Source of the DNA: Anaerolineaceae bacterium
Lineage (GTDB): Bacteria; Planctomycetota; Phycisphaerae; FEN-1346; JAACEH01
Assembly: GCA_011682595.1 (NCBI GenBank)
Contig: JAACEH010000055.1
Coordinates: 1-8,294, forward strand
Length of the DNA: 8,294 nucleotides
Reading direction: 5' to 3'
The position numbers were made by a program, and so were the translations under genes. Of the stretch, positions 1 through 5,395 are shown one piece after another. Under the pieces are notes generated by a model. That model was not told the origin of the DNA and ran no database searches. It saw only the letters and a program-made list of their open reading frames with translations. Positions within the stretch are counted from its first letter, which is position 1, and every line of letters starts with the position of its first letter.

Positions 1-212
1 GCGAACTGCAGCGCTGGGTGCGCAGTTACCTGGGGGCCAAGACCGCCCAGACGGTGACCCCGACGCTCGCCCAAACCTGCGGCTACGCCGCCCGCTTCCT
101 CTACTCAACGCCCGCCTACTACCTCTGGGCGAATCAGGCGTTGTTGCGGGAAAATTCCGAGGCCAAACCTGAAGAGCCCACAGTCGCTACGGCTGCAATT
201 ACAGCGCCGTAA
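1..212 (+). CDS. C-terminal tail of an unrecognised protein (5' truncated)
   Basis: An open frame runs from the window edge (first full codon at base 3) to a TAA at 210-212, giving about 69 visible residues. The first residues read ELQRWVRSYLGAKTAQTV. A GTG at 18 lies in frame, but the frame is open to the edge and no ribosome site precedes that GTG, so I treat this as the end of a longer gene. The middle is aromatic and moderately hydrophobic (RFLYSTPAYYLW). The last 20 or so residues are a low-complexity Glu/Pro/Ala/Thr tail, typical of a disordered C terminus. I do not recognise a family. The end overlaps the - strand gene that stops at 199 by 14 bases, so the two genes converge. It could be an open frame by chance in GC-rich DNA, but its position up to a convergent neighbour makes a real gene end more likely. 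Confidence 0.5.
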   Translation, partial: ELQRWVRSYLGAKTAQTVTPTLAQTCGYAARFLYSTPAYYLWANQALLRENSEAKPEEPTVATAAITAP

Positions 213-612
213 ACGCCCAAGCGATGAGAATGACTAATGTCTTGAGGACAAAGATCACCAAGATCAAAACAGTCCACCCCACGACCAGTTGCCCGGCACC
301 TGGCTTTCGCATCACCATCGCCGCCGCCAAGGGCCAAAGGAATATGACGCAAGGCACGATGAAATCCCTCGCCAGGGCCAAGTAGTCTGTGCCTACAACC
401 GCGGGACGGTTAATGTCCGGCGACTCCGGTACGTAGCGGATGTCCAGTTCATTGTTGCCGCTCACTTTTCGCGGCAAGCGGCACCATGGGCTGCGGGGGT
501 CGAAGTCGTTGGCGTATGTATAGCGCCGGCCGTCAACCCGGAATTCGTACCGCAACTTGTTTCCGCTGCGTGCGGTCACTTCGCCCCGGGTGATCTGCGA
601 CTCTCGACTCAA
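199..612 (-). CDS. DUF3592-like small membrane protein, main part downstream of an in-frame TAG
   Basis: This frame encodes 137 residues from a TTG at 612 to a TAA at 201-199. Residues about 9-62 look like the soluble beta-rich part of DUF3592-type proteins: a GEV segment, then RYEFRVDGRRYTY at about 21-33, then the DIRYVPESP stretch at about 57-65 that commonly ends that domain. Hydrophobic segments follow at about 84-101 and 108-135, probably membrane helices. The function of the family is unknown. The usual N-terminal membrane helix is missing here but is encoded just upstream in the same frame (750-622), cut off by a TAG at 624-622. This part may be translated on its own: AGGA at 623-620 lies 7 bases before the TTG. 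Otherwise the whole 199-750 stretch is a broken gene. The family call rests on pattern similarity only. Confidence 0.65.
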   Translation of the reverse strand: MSRESQITRGEVTARSGNKLRYEFRVDGRRYTYANDFDPRSPWCRLPRKVSGNNELDIRYVPESPDINRPAVVGTDYLALARDFIVPCVIFLWPLAAAMVMRKPGAGQLVVGWTVLILVIFVLKTLVILIAWAFTAL

Positions 613-619
613 ACGAATT

Positions 620-623
620 TCCT
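620..623 (-). promoter_or_regulatory. Possible reinitiation ribosome site overlapping the TAG
   Basis: AGGA at 623-620 overlaps the last two bases of the TAG at 624-622 and sits 7 bases before the TTG at 612. This layout would allow a terminating ribosome to restart on the 137-residue frame. The match is short and the start is TTG, so it may be fortuitous. Confidence 0.35.
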
Positions 624-750
624 ATCGCACCGCCTCGACACCCCGTTTCAGATACCAACTGCCGGCAACAAGCAGAAGACAAGCACAAAGTCCCACGAGA
701 ATTCTCGGGGGTTTCCACCGCTTCAGATTCTTGTGGCCATCTTCGCCCAT
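622..750 (-). CDS. 42-residue membrane-anchor peptide, N-terminal piece of the split DUF3592-like gene
   Basis: ATG at 750-748 is preceded by GGAAGG at 764-759 with an 8-base spacer, a good ribosome site. The peptide starts MGEDGHKNLKRWKPPR, then has one hydrophobic helix at residues about 17-34 (ILVGLCACLLLVAG core), then WYLKRGVEAVR, and ends at a TAG (624-622). Basic residues before the helix would keep the N terminus in the cytoplasm. The helix followed by a short basic, amphipathic stretch is what DUF3592-type proteins carry just before their soluble domain, and the frame continues directly into that domain after the stop. Read through, the whole gene would be 183 residues, which is reasonable for the group. 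Either this is the 5' half of a gene inactivated by a nonsense change, or it is a separately translated small membrane peptide. Confidence 0.5.
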   Translation of the reverse strand: MGEDGHKNLKRWKPPRILVGLCACLLLVAGSWYLKRGVEAVR

Positions 751-783
751 CGGCCCCGCCTTCCGAACCCGCGAGTGCGGCCC

Positions 784-803
784 GCCCCGCCTGTGGCGAG
801 GGC
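784..803 (-). terminator. GC hairpin between the FAH gene and the DUF3592-like gene
   Basis: GCCCCGCC at 784-791 pairs with 795-803 through an 8-bp stem with one bulged A (799) and a TGT loop. It lies about 47 bases downstream of the FAH stop codon and 34 bases upstream of the DUF3592-like ATG. There is no T run on either side, so it is not a typical intrinsic terminator. It could stabilise the FAH transcript end or be a chance structure in GC-rich DNA. Confidence 0.25.
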
Positions 804-849
804 AGACTCAGCCGCCCCTGCATCTTCATGACGCTCCATCGACCGAACT

Positions 850-1713
850 TCATCCCGCCGTTACAGGGTTCGTCAGGCAACCCAGGCCGCTGATCTCGCA
901 CTCGACGGTGTCGCCGGCCTTGAGGAACTGCTGCGGGTCGCTGCAGTAGCCGACGCCGCTGGTCGTGCCCAGCAAAACGCAGTCGCCGGGCTCCAGGGTC
1001 TGGCTCCGGCTGATGAAGCTGATCGAGTCGGCCGGAGAGAAAATCATGTCCCGGCCCGCCAGGCAGTGCTGCACCCGGCGGCCGTTGACCCGGCACTCCA
1101 ACTCCATCTCGCGCCAGTCGGGCGCTTCGTCCAGGGTCACCAGTTGCGGACCCATCGGGGCGAACGTGTCGGCCCCCTTGGCCCGGTACCATTGCGACAC
1201 CGCGAATTGCCAGTCGCGGGCACTGACGTCGTTGGCGATGGTGTAGCCCGCCACGTAGCCCATGGCCTCCTCGACGCTCAGGCCCTTGGCCCGGCGGCCG
1301 ATAACCGCGCACAGTTCCACCTCCCAGTCCACCTGGTCGGTCCCCTCGGGCAAAACGATGGCCCGGCCCGGGCCGGTCAGGGCGGTAACCGCCTTGGCAA
1401 AGAGGATCGGAATCTCGGGCAGCGGCTTATCGTTCTCCCGGCAATGGGCCCTGGAGTTCAGGCCCAGGGCCACGATCTTGCCCGGCCGATCTACCGGCGC
1501 GTAAAGGGGCACGTCCAGCGGATAGCGAGCCTCCTCCGGCACACTGTCCGGGTCGACCGCCGCCAGCTTATCGAGCAGCCCGAGCTGCAGAATCTCCAGC
1601 ACCGAGTGCGGCCCGTCCGGCCAGATGGCTGCAACGTCCACGATTGCCTCGGCGGTCACAACCCCCGCCCGGCGGCACCCCGGGCAGCCATCGTCAATAG
1701 TCACCAGTCGCAT
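850..1713 (-). CDS. Fumarylacetoacetate hydrolase (FAH) family protein
   Basis: A 287-residue protein from ATG 1713 to TGA 852-850. The short N-terminal domain (1-70) is followed by the FAH catalytic fold. ALGLNSRAHCRE at 82-93 carries the lid His90 and Glu93. ILFAKAVTALTGPG spans 103-116. DWEVE at 129-133 gives metal ligands Glu131 and Glu133, and NDVSARDWQ at 161-169 gives Asp162. KGADTFAPMGP lies at 179-189, then QHCLAGRDMIFS and PGDCVLLGTTSGVG (242-255). All expected divalent-metal ligands are present, so it should be active. Family members hydrolyse or isomerise acylpyruvate-type substrates or cleave ureidoglycolate; the exact substrate cannot be read from sequence. It is cytoplasmic. 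The protein has ten cysteines, including an unusual CPGC at 10-13. The start is set by AAGGAG at 1724-1719 with a 5-base spacer. The gene is divergent from the glycan operon and probably unrelated to it. Confidence 0.93.
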   Translation of the reverse strand: MRLVTIDDGCPGCRRAGVVTAEAIVDVAAIWPDGPHSVLEILQLGLLDKLAAVDPDSVPEEARYPLDVPLYAPVDRPGKIVALGLNSRAHCRENDKPLPEIPILFAKAVTALTGPGRAIVLPEGTDQVDWEVELCAVIGRRAKGLSVEEAMGYVAGYTIANDVSARDWQFAVSQWYRAKGADTFAPMGPQLVTLDEAPDWREMELECRVNGRRVQHCLAGRDMIFSPADSISFISRSQTLEPGDCVLLGTTSGVGYCSDPQQFLKAGDTVECEISGLGCLTNPVTAG

Positions 1714-1718
1714 GCTCT

Positions 1719-1724
1719 CTCCTT
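1719..1724 (-). promoter_or_regulatory. Ribosome binding site that fixes the FAH start
   Basis: AAGGAG reads on the - strand at 1724-1719, 5 bases before the ATG at 1713. The frame is open for another 93 codons upstream (to 1992), but those codons cross the promoter and repeat-like DNA. This site makes 1713 the convincing start. Confidence 0.85.
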
Positions 1725-1751
1725 CGATCAAATAAGACTTGTCGCTCGGCC

Positions 1752-1779
1752 AGCATACCAACCTGGCCCGGCCTGTCAA
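1752..1779 (-). promoter_or_regulatory. Sigma70-like promoter for the FAH gene
   Basis: On the - strand a perfect -35 box TTGACA (1779-1774) is separated by 16 bases from TATGCT (1757-1752; 4 of 6 to the -10 consensus). Transcription would begin near 1745, leaving a leader of about 32 bases containing the ribosome site. No operator was evident. Confidence 0.6.
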
Positions 1780-1842
1780 CGCGCAGCCGTGAACCTGTCG
1801 CCGCAAGGTGATAATGTCCTCTTTCTCAAAGCGGAAAGACAG

Positions 1843-1871
1843 TTGACTTGGCCGCCGGGCGGAAGTAGCAT
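1843..1871 (+). promoter_or_regulatory. Sigma70-like promoter facing the glycan operon
   Basis: TTGACT (1843-1848; 5 of 6) is separated by exactly 17 bases from TAGCAT (1866-1871; 4 of 6). The predicted start is near 1878, about 135 bases before the proposed TTG start of the first glycosyltransferase. It is the only good promoter-like pair I found on the + strand in this gap and lies back to back with the FAH promoter. Confidence 0.5.
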
Positions 1872-1883
1872 GATTGATTGAGG

Positions 1884-1921
1884 AGGACGCCGCGGTTGGA
1901 TGAGGGGCGTCCTGTTTTGTT
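1884..1921 (+). terminator. Leader hairpin with T-rich tail (attenuator or terminator-like)
   Basis: AGGACGCC (1884-1891) and GGCGTCCT (1906-1913) form a perfect 8-bp stem with a 14-base loop. TGTTTTGTT (1913-1921, 7 T of 9) follows directly. This resembles an intrinsic terminator for + strand transcription, although the T run is interrupted and the loop is long. It begins only about 6 bases after the predicted start of the operon promoter, and no + strand gene ends upstream of it. Reasonable roles are premature termination in the leader, a 5' stabilising hairpin, or the 3' end of a very short transcript. Confidence 0.4.
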
Positions 1922-1933
1922 ATGGGCGCTTTG

Positions 1934-1983
1934 CATGGCCAGCCCCTTCGGGGCAGGACCATGGCACCCTGTTGCGTGGGGTG
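1934..1983. repeat. Two adjacent hairpins, repeat-like leader segment
   Basis: First hairpin: an outer stem CATGG (1934-1938) with CCATG (1959-1963), and an inner stem GCCCC (1942-1946) with GGGGC (1950-1954) closing a TTC loop. Second hairpin: CACCC (1965-1969) with GGGTG (1979-1983). Both lie before the proposed start of the glycosyltransferase. An inner AGCCC..TT/TA.CGG pattern recurs in the hairpin at 3104-3136, so this may be a copy of an interspersed element. A copy-number check against the genome would settle that. Confidence 0.4.
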
Positions 1984-2013
1984 GTTGCCCATTCGGCTGT
2001 TGAGAGAAGCGGC

Positions 2014-3096
2014 TTGACCGAAACGAGTGAAACTTCACGGCCGACCGGCGATGCCCCCGGGGTGACCGTCATCTGCCTGAACTACAAGGGCCAGGAGGTG
2101 CTGCCGGCCTGCCTGGAGAGCCTGCGGAAGCAGAGCTATCCGAACGTGCAGGTCATTGTCGTCGAGAATGCCGGCGGCGACCGCAGCGCGGAGATTGTCC
2201 GCCAGAGGTTCCCCGAGGTCGAGCTGATCGAGAACGACGAGAACCTGGGCTTCGGCGGCGGCAACAACGTCGGCCTGGCGGCGGTGCGGACGCCGCTGGT
2301 CATGATGCTCAACAACGACACGGAGCTGGACCCGGATTGCATCGCGGAGATGGTGCGGGTGATGGAGTCGGACGTGGAGTGCGGCTCGGTGGCTTCGAAA
2401 ATCCTGCTGAAGTTCAACGACTTGCGCATCGACGCGGCGGGCATCGAGATTTGCCCCGACGGGCTGGCCCTGGGTCGCGGCCGGTGGCGGGAGAAGGAGG
2501 AGTTGTCCGAGGAGGCGGAAGTTTTCTTCGTCAGCGACTGTTGCGGTCTGTACCGCATGGCGATGGTCGAGTCGATTCGCCTGCCGGGCTTCGGCCGCCA
2601 GGGCTGGGAGATTTACGACGAGGACTTTTTCGCCTACGCCGACGAGACGGACCTGGGCTGGCGTGCCCGGTTGGCGGGCTGGAAGTCGCTTTATGCCCCG
2701 CAGGCGGTCTGCTATCATTGCCACTCGGCCTCGACCGGCAGCGTCCATCCGCAGAAGGTCTACTGGGTGGAGCGGAACCGCATCTGGGTGGCCGTGAAGA
2801 GTTTTCCGCTGTGGCTGCTGGGCTGGGGCGCCCTTTACATGGTGGCTCGTTACTGGTGGCAGGCCTGGGGCGTGTTTTCGGGAAAAGGGCGTGCCGGGGA
2901 GTTCCGCAAAGAGTATAGTGCCGGGCGGCTGGCCCTGGTGCTGGTGAAGGCCTGGCTGGGCGCCTTTGCGGGGTTGCCGAAGATGCTGCGTAAGCGGCGG
3001 GCCATCGGCCGCCGGCGGCGCATCGGTCACGGCCAGATTCGCTCGCTGCTGAAGCGTTTCGGCATCCCGGCCAGGAGCGTGGCCTTGCGGGACTGA
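2014..3096 (+). CDS. GT2 family glycosyltransferase (rhamnosyltransferase-like)
   Basis: A 360-residue GT-A fold enzyme. VTVICLNYKGQ at 17-27 is the nucleotide-binding strand, followed by SYPNVQVIVVENAGGD (41-56) and NLGFGGGNNVGL (77-88). The metal/nucleotide motif is NNDTE at 100-104 (Asp102). The acceptor-side acidic motif is ETDLGWR at 211-217, followed by YHCHSAST and ERNRIW (253-258). The last 100 residues hold short hydrophobic stretches (PLWLLGWGALYMVA) and a very basic stretch near 327-337, suggesting attachment to the inner membrane face. Family members add a sugar, often rhamnose, to a lipid-linked chain; the donor is not readable. The TTG at 2014, after GAGAGAAG, is chosen because it precedes the conserved strand by 16 residues. 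An ATG at 1900 is in frame but would translate the leader hairpins. A GTG at 2062 is a less likely later start. First gene of the probable operon. Confidence 0.9.
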   Translation: MTETSETSRPTGDAPGVTVICLNYKGQEVLPACLESLRKQSYPNVQVIVVENAGGDRSAEIVRQRFPEVELIENDENLGFGGGNNVGLAAVRTPLVMMLNNDTELDPDCIAEMVRVMESDVECGSVASKILLKFNDLRIDAAGIEICPDGLALGRGRWREKEELSEEAEVFFVSDCCGLYRMAMVESIRLPGFGRQGWEIYDEDFFAYADETDLGWRARLAGWKSLYAPQAVCYHCHSASTGSVHPQKVYWVERNRIWVAVKSFPLWLLGWGALYMVARYWWQAWGVFSGKGRAGEFRKEYSAGRLALVLVKAWLGAFAGLPKMLRKRRAIGRRRRIGHGQIRSLLKRFGIPARSVALRD

Positions 3097-3103
3097 GTTT
3101 TTT

Positions 3104-3136
3104 GTGGGGGCAGCCCTTACGGCACCCCGCCCCTAC
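3104..3136. repeat. Intergenic hairpin element 1
   Basis: GTGGGGGC (3104-3111) pairs with GCCCCTAC (3129-3136) over 8 bp with one G-T pair. The 17-base loop contains a smaller GCC/GGC pairing. It fills most of the 52-base gap between the glycosyltransferase and the aminotransferase. A run of six T (3098-3103) lies before it rather than after it, so it is not a standard terminator. Its GCCCCTAC arm matches the core of the elements at 4264-4312 and, less well, 5368-5387. Confidence 0.5.
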
Positions 3137-3148
3137 CGGGAGATGATT

Positions 3149-4267
3149 ATGATTCCAGTATTTCGTCCGAGTTACGGCAAGGAAGAGTTCGAGGCGGTCC
3201 GCAAGGTCATGGCCAGCGGCTGGGTCGGCCTGGGCCCCAGGACGCGCGAGTTCGAGGAGAAGTTCGGGGCTTACCTGGGAGGCAAACATGCCGCGGCCGT
3301 CAACAGCGGCACGGCCGCCCTGCAACTGGCCATGCACCTGGCCGAGGTTCGCGGGAGCGAGGTCATCACCACGCCGATGACCTTCGTCTCGACCAACCAC
3401 GCGATTCTTTACGCCGGGGGCATACCGGTCTTCGCCGACATCGAGCCGCACACCTGCAACATCGACCCGGCGAGCATCGAGAAACTCATCACCCGCCGGA
3501 CCAAGGCCATCGTCGTGGTGCACTACGGCGGGCACGCCTGCCGGATGGACCTCATCATGCGCTTGGCCCGCAAGCACAAGCTGGCCGTCATCGAGGATTG
3601 CGCCCATGCCGCGGGGGGCGAGTTCAAGGGCAGGAAACTGGGCACCATCGGCGACTTCGGCTGCTTCAGTTTCCACGCCGTCAAGAACCTGGCCACCGGC
3701 GAGGGCGGCATGCTGGTCTGCCGCCGCAAACGGGACCACGAGCGGGTGATGAAACTCCGCTGGCTGGGCATCAGCAAGGACACCTGGGCCCGGGAGACGA
3801 AGGTCAAGTATTCGTGGTACTATTCCGTCGAGGAGGTCGGCTGGAAGGCCCACCTGAACGACATTCCGTCGGCCATCGGGCTGGTGCAGTTGAAGAAGCT
3901 GGAGGCCAAGAACCGTGACCGCAAGACTCGCGCCCTGCGCTACACCAGGGAACTGGCCGATCTGGATTGGATCGAAAGGCCCGTTGTGCAGCCCAGGACC
4001 AAGCCGGCCTGGCACAACTACGTTATCAAGACCGAGCATCGCAACGAGTTGAACACGTTCCTGGCCGAGCGCGGCGTCTCGACCGGCGTGCACTACATCC
4101 CGAACAATCACTATCCGATGTACGCCAAGTGCCGTGGCAAGACACCGGTCTGCGAGAAGGTCTGGGTGAAGTTGCTGACCTTGCCGCTGTATCCGGACCT
4201 CTCGGCGCGGGACCAGGCCAAGGTCATCCGCGAAGTGCGGGCCTTTGGCCGCAAGATGGGGCTGTAG
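3149..4267 (+). CDS. DegT/DnrJ/EryC1/StrS family PLP-dependent sugar aminotransferase
   Basis: A 372-residue, full-length fold-type I aminotransferase. IPVFRPSYG at the N terminus, WVGLGPRTREFEEKF (25-39) and NSGTAALQLA (52-61, phosphate-binding) are family hallmarks. IEDCAHAAGG at 148-157 supplies Asp150, which contacts the PLP ring nitrogen. FHAVKNLATGEGG at 175-187 holds the Schiff-base Lys179. GWKAHLNDIPSAIGLVQL (231-248) and TGVHYIPNNHYP (312-323) complete the active site across the dimer. Known relatives transfer an amino group, usually from glutamate, to a keto-sugar nucleotide such as a 4-keto-6-deoxy hexose. The exact sugar cannot be told. The enzyme is cytoplasmic. ATG 3149 has GGGAG with a 6-base spacer, whereas the ATG at 3143 abuts that site. 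The TAG stop lies inside the inverted repeat beginning at 4264. Confidence 0.93.
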   Translation: MIPVFRPSYGKEEFEAVRKVMASGWVGLGPRTREFEEKFGAYLGGKHAAAVNSGTAALQLAMHLAEVRGSEVITTPMTFVSTNHAILYAGGIPVFADIEPHTCNIDPASIEKLITRRTKAIVVVHYGGHACRMDLIMRLARKHKLAVIEDCAHAAGGEFKGRKLGTIGDFGCFSFHAVKNLATGEGGMLVCRRKRDHERVMKLRWLGISKDTWARETKVKYSWYYSVEEVGWKAHLNDIPSAIGLVQLKKLEAKNRDRKTRALRYTRELADLDWIERPVVQPRTKPAWHNYVIKTEHRNELNTFLAERGVSTGVHYIPNNHYPMYAKCRGKTPVCEKVWVKLLTLPLYPDLSARDQAKVIREVRAFGRKMGL

Positions 4268-4312
4268 GGGTGCCCCTACAATTCCGGGCACGCCCGCGTC
4301 GTGCCCCTACAA
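4264..4312. repeat. Intergenic hairpin element 2, overlapping the aminotransferase stop
   Basis: Outer arms GTAGGGG (4264-4270) and CCCCTAC (4304-4310) are perfect complements. Inside, GGGCACG (4286-4292) pairs with CGTGCCC (4300-4306) across a 7-base loop. A direct 12-base repeat GTGCCCCTACAA occurs at 4270-4281 and 4301-4312. The alternative pairings compete, so several folds are possible. The first arm contains the TAG of the aminotransferase (4265-4267). No T run follows, so it is more likely a mobile or REP-like element than a terminator. Confidence 0.6.
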
Positions 4313-4333
4313 ACTGCTGACGGAGTGGATGTC

Positions 4334-5365
4334 TTGACCGAGAACGAGACAATCGAAGCCACGCCACCCACGCCACCCACGCCACCCAAGCCACCGCAAG
4401 CGCCCGACCGCGAGACGGTCGACTGCCCGTTGTGCGGCGGCGCCGAGACCGAGCCGGTCTATCGCAAGCAGGATCGTTACGGCTCCGGCGAGTGGTTCGA
4501 CGTGGTCCGCTGCACGGAGTGCGGGCTGATGAGGGTCAACCCGCGGCCGCCGGGTGAGGCCATAGCCCGTTACTACCAGGACACCTACAGTTGGAAAGCC
4601 GACCAGCCGGTGGCCGGTCTCTTGCCGCGAATGATTCGCGCCGCCGAGCACTGGTACCGCTTCCATCTGCTCGGCTACGAAGCCCGGAAGGTGATGCGCT
4701 TCTGCCGCCCGAGGCCGGGGGCGGAGATTCTCGACGTCGGCTGCGGCTCGGGCGATCGGCTGCTGGTCTACCGCCAGTTGGGCCTGGAGCCTTACGGCGT
4801 GGAGATCAGCTCGGCGGCCGAGTACGCCCGCGACCACCTGTCGCTGGCCGTCCGTTGCGGCAACCTGGCCCAGGCGGCCTACGACGACCAGCAGTTCGAC
4901 GTGGTCACCCTGTACAACGTCCTGGAACACCTTCACGCCCCGAAGGCCGAACTCCGGGAGATTTACCGCATCCTGCGGCCCGGGGGCTACCTGGTGGTCG
5001 AGGTGCCCAACGCCGACTGCCTGCAGCGGAAGATCTTCGGCCCGAGATGGTCGGCCCTGGACGTGCCCCGCGACCTGGCCTACTGGAGGCCGCAGCTCTT
5101 GCGGCGGATGATGGCCAAGTGCCGCTTCGAGGTGGAAAGAATCGACCAGTGGACCAGTTGGCTGCACCCGCCGATGATCGTCCTGACACTCTGTCCGGGG
5201 TTGGACCCGCGGCTGGTCTGGGCCGGGGCGGCCTCCGGCGGCGGACAGGGAATCATCAAGCGCGGACTGTGGGCGGGCTTGACGCTGGCCCTGCCATGGT
5301 TTACCTTCATGGAAAGCCTGCTCGGCCGCGGCAGCAGCATGGTCTTTTACGCACGGAAGCGGTGA
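4334..5365 (+). CDS. Class I SAM-dependent methyltransferase with N-terminal zinc ribbon
   Basis: A 343-residue protein in three parts. Residues 1-26 are a Pro/Thr-rich tail coded by a 9-base tandem repeat. Residues 31-63 form a probable zinc ribbon with ligands in CPLCGG (Cys31, Cys34) and CTECGL (Cys60, Cys63). From about 130 comes a Rossmann methyltransferase: ILDVGCGSG (132-140) is the SAM loop, GVEIS (155-159) supplies the ribose-binding Glu157, and TLYNVLEHL (192-200) and RPGGYLVVEVPN (215-226) follow. The C-terminal region has hydrophobic stretches (about 281-290, 312-322) and may touch the membrane. Such ribbon-containing methyltransferases are common in surface-polysaccharide clusters and probably methylate a sugar or glycan end; the acceptor is unknown. 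TTG 4334 is chosen because GGAG at 4322-4325 lies 8 bases upstream; a GTG at 4325 overlaps that site. Third gene of the operon. Confidence 0.9.
   Translation: MTENETIEATPPTPPTPPKPPQAPDRETVDCPLCGGAETEPVYRKQDRYGSGEWFDVVRCTECGLMRVNPRPPGEAIARYYQDTYSWKADQPVAGLLPRMIRAAEHWYRFHLLGYEARKVMRFCRPRPGAEILDVGCGSGDRLLVYRQLGLEPYGVEISSAAEYARDHLSLAVRCGNLAQAAYDDQQFDVVTLYNVLEHLHAPKAELREIYRILRPGGYLVVEVPNADCLQRKIFGPRWSALDVPRDLAYWRPQLLRRMMAKCRFEVERIDQWTSWLHPPMIVLTLCPGLDPRLVWAGAASGGGQGIIKRGLWAGLTLALPWFTFMESLLGRGSSMVFYARKR
4361..4396 (+). repeat. 9-bp in-frame tandem repeat in the methyltransferase N terminus
   Basis: ACGCCACCC occurs three times perfectly (4361-4369, 4370-4378, 4379-4387), followed by a degenerate AAGCCACCG (4388-4396). 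Each unit codes Thr-Pro-Pro, so copy-number change would keep the frame and only lengthen the disordered tail. Confidence 0.85.
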
Positions 5366-5367
5366 CT

Positions 5368-5387
5368 GCACGGTCGTGCCCTACGAA
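5368..5387. repeat. Fragment related to the intergenic hairpin elements
   Basis: GCACG (5368-5372) and CGTGC (5375-5379) form a tight inverted repeat. GTCGTGCCCTACGAA (5373-5387) is nearly the same as GTCGTGCCCCTACAAA at 4298-4313, with one base missing and one changed. It lies in the 30-base gap between the methyltransferase stop and the first acyltransferase and looks like a shortened copy of the same family. Confidence 0.4.
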
Positions 5388-5395
5388 AGGCGAGA

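Noticed and set aside
622..624. Routine amber recoding (pyrrolysine or reassigned TAG) as the explanation of the in-frame TAG
   Set aside because: TAG serves as the normal stop of the aminotransferase (4265-4267) and second acyltransferase (6549-6551), so reassignment is not supported within this window.
1066..1881. 271-codon + strand frame opposite the FAH gene
   Set aside because: It is the complement of the FAH coding region. The - strand product has all metal ligands and a strong ribosome site.
1714..1992. N-terminal extension of the FAH protein to a start at 1992
   Set aside because: The added residues would be coded by promoter and hairpin DNA and do not resemble the family; ATG 1713 has a near-perfect ribosome site.
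1900..2013. Glycosyltransferase start at ATG 1900
   Set aside because: GGAGG lies too far upstream, the extra 38 residues cross the leader hairpins, and the conserved GT-A strand begins only at about 2062.
2531..4291. 586-codon open frame on the - strand across the glycosyltransferase and aminotransferase genes
   Set aside because: It is antisense to two clearly conserved enzymes. Its product is Pro/Arg/His/Gln-rich without domains. Long antisense frames are expected where codon third positions are mostly G or C.
4286..4306. Intrinsic terminator after the aminotransferase
   Set aside because: The stem is strong, but no T run follows on the + strand and the next gene is co-directional and close. 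The repeated core points to an interspersed element.
4307..5371. 354-codon - strand frame opposite the methyltransferase
   Set aside because: It lies exactly opposite a protein with intact SAM and zinc motifs, and the translation shows no recognisable domain.
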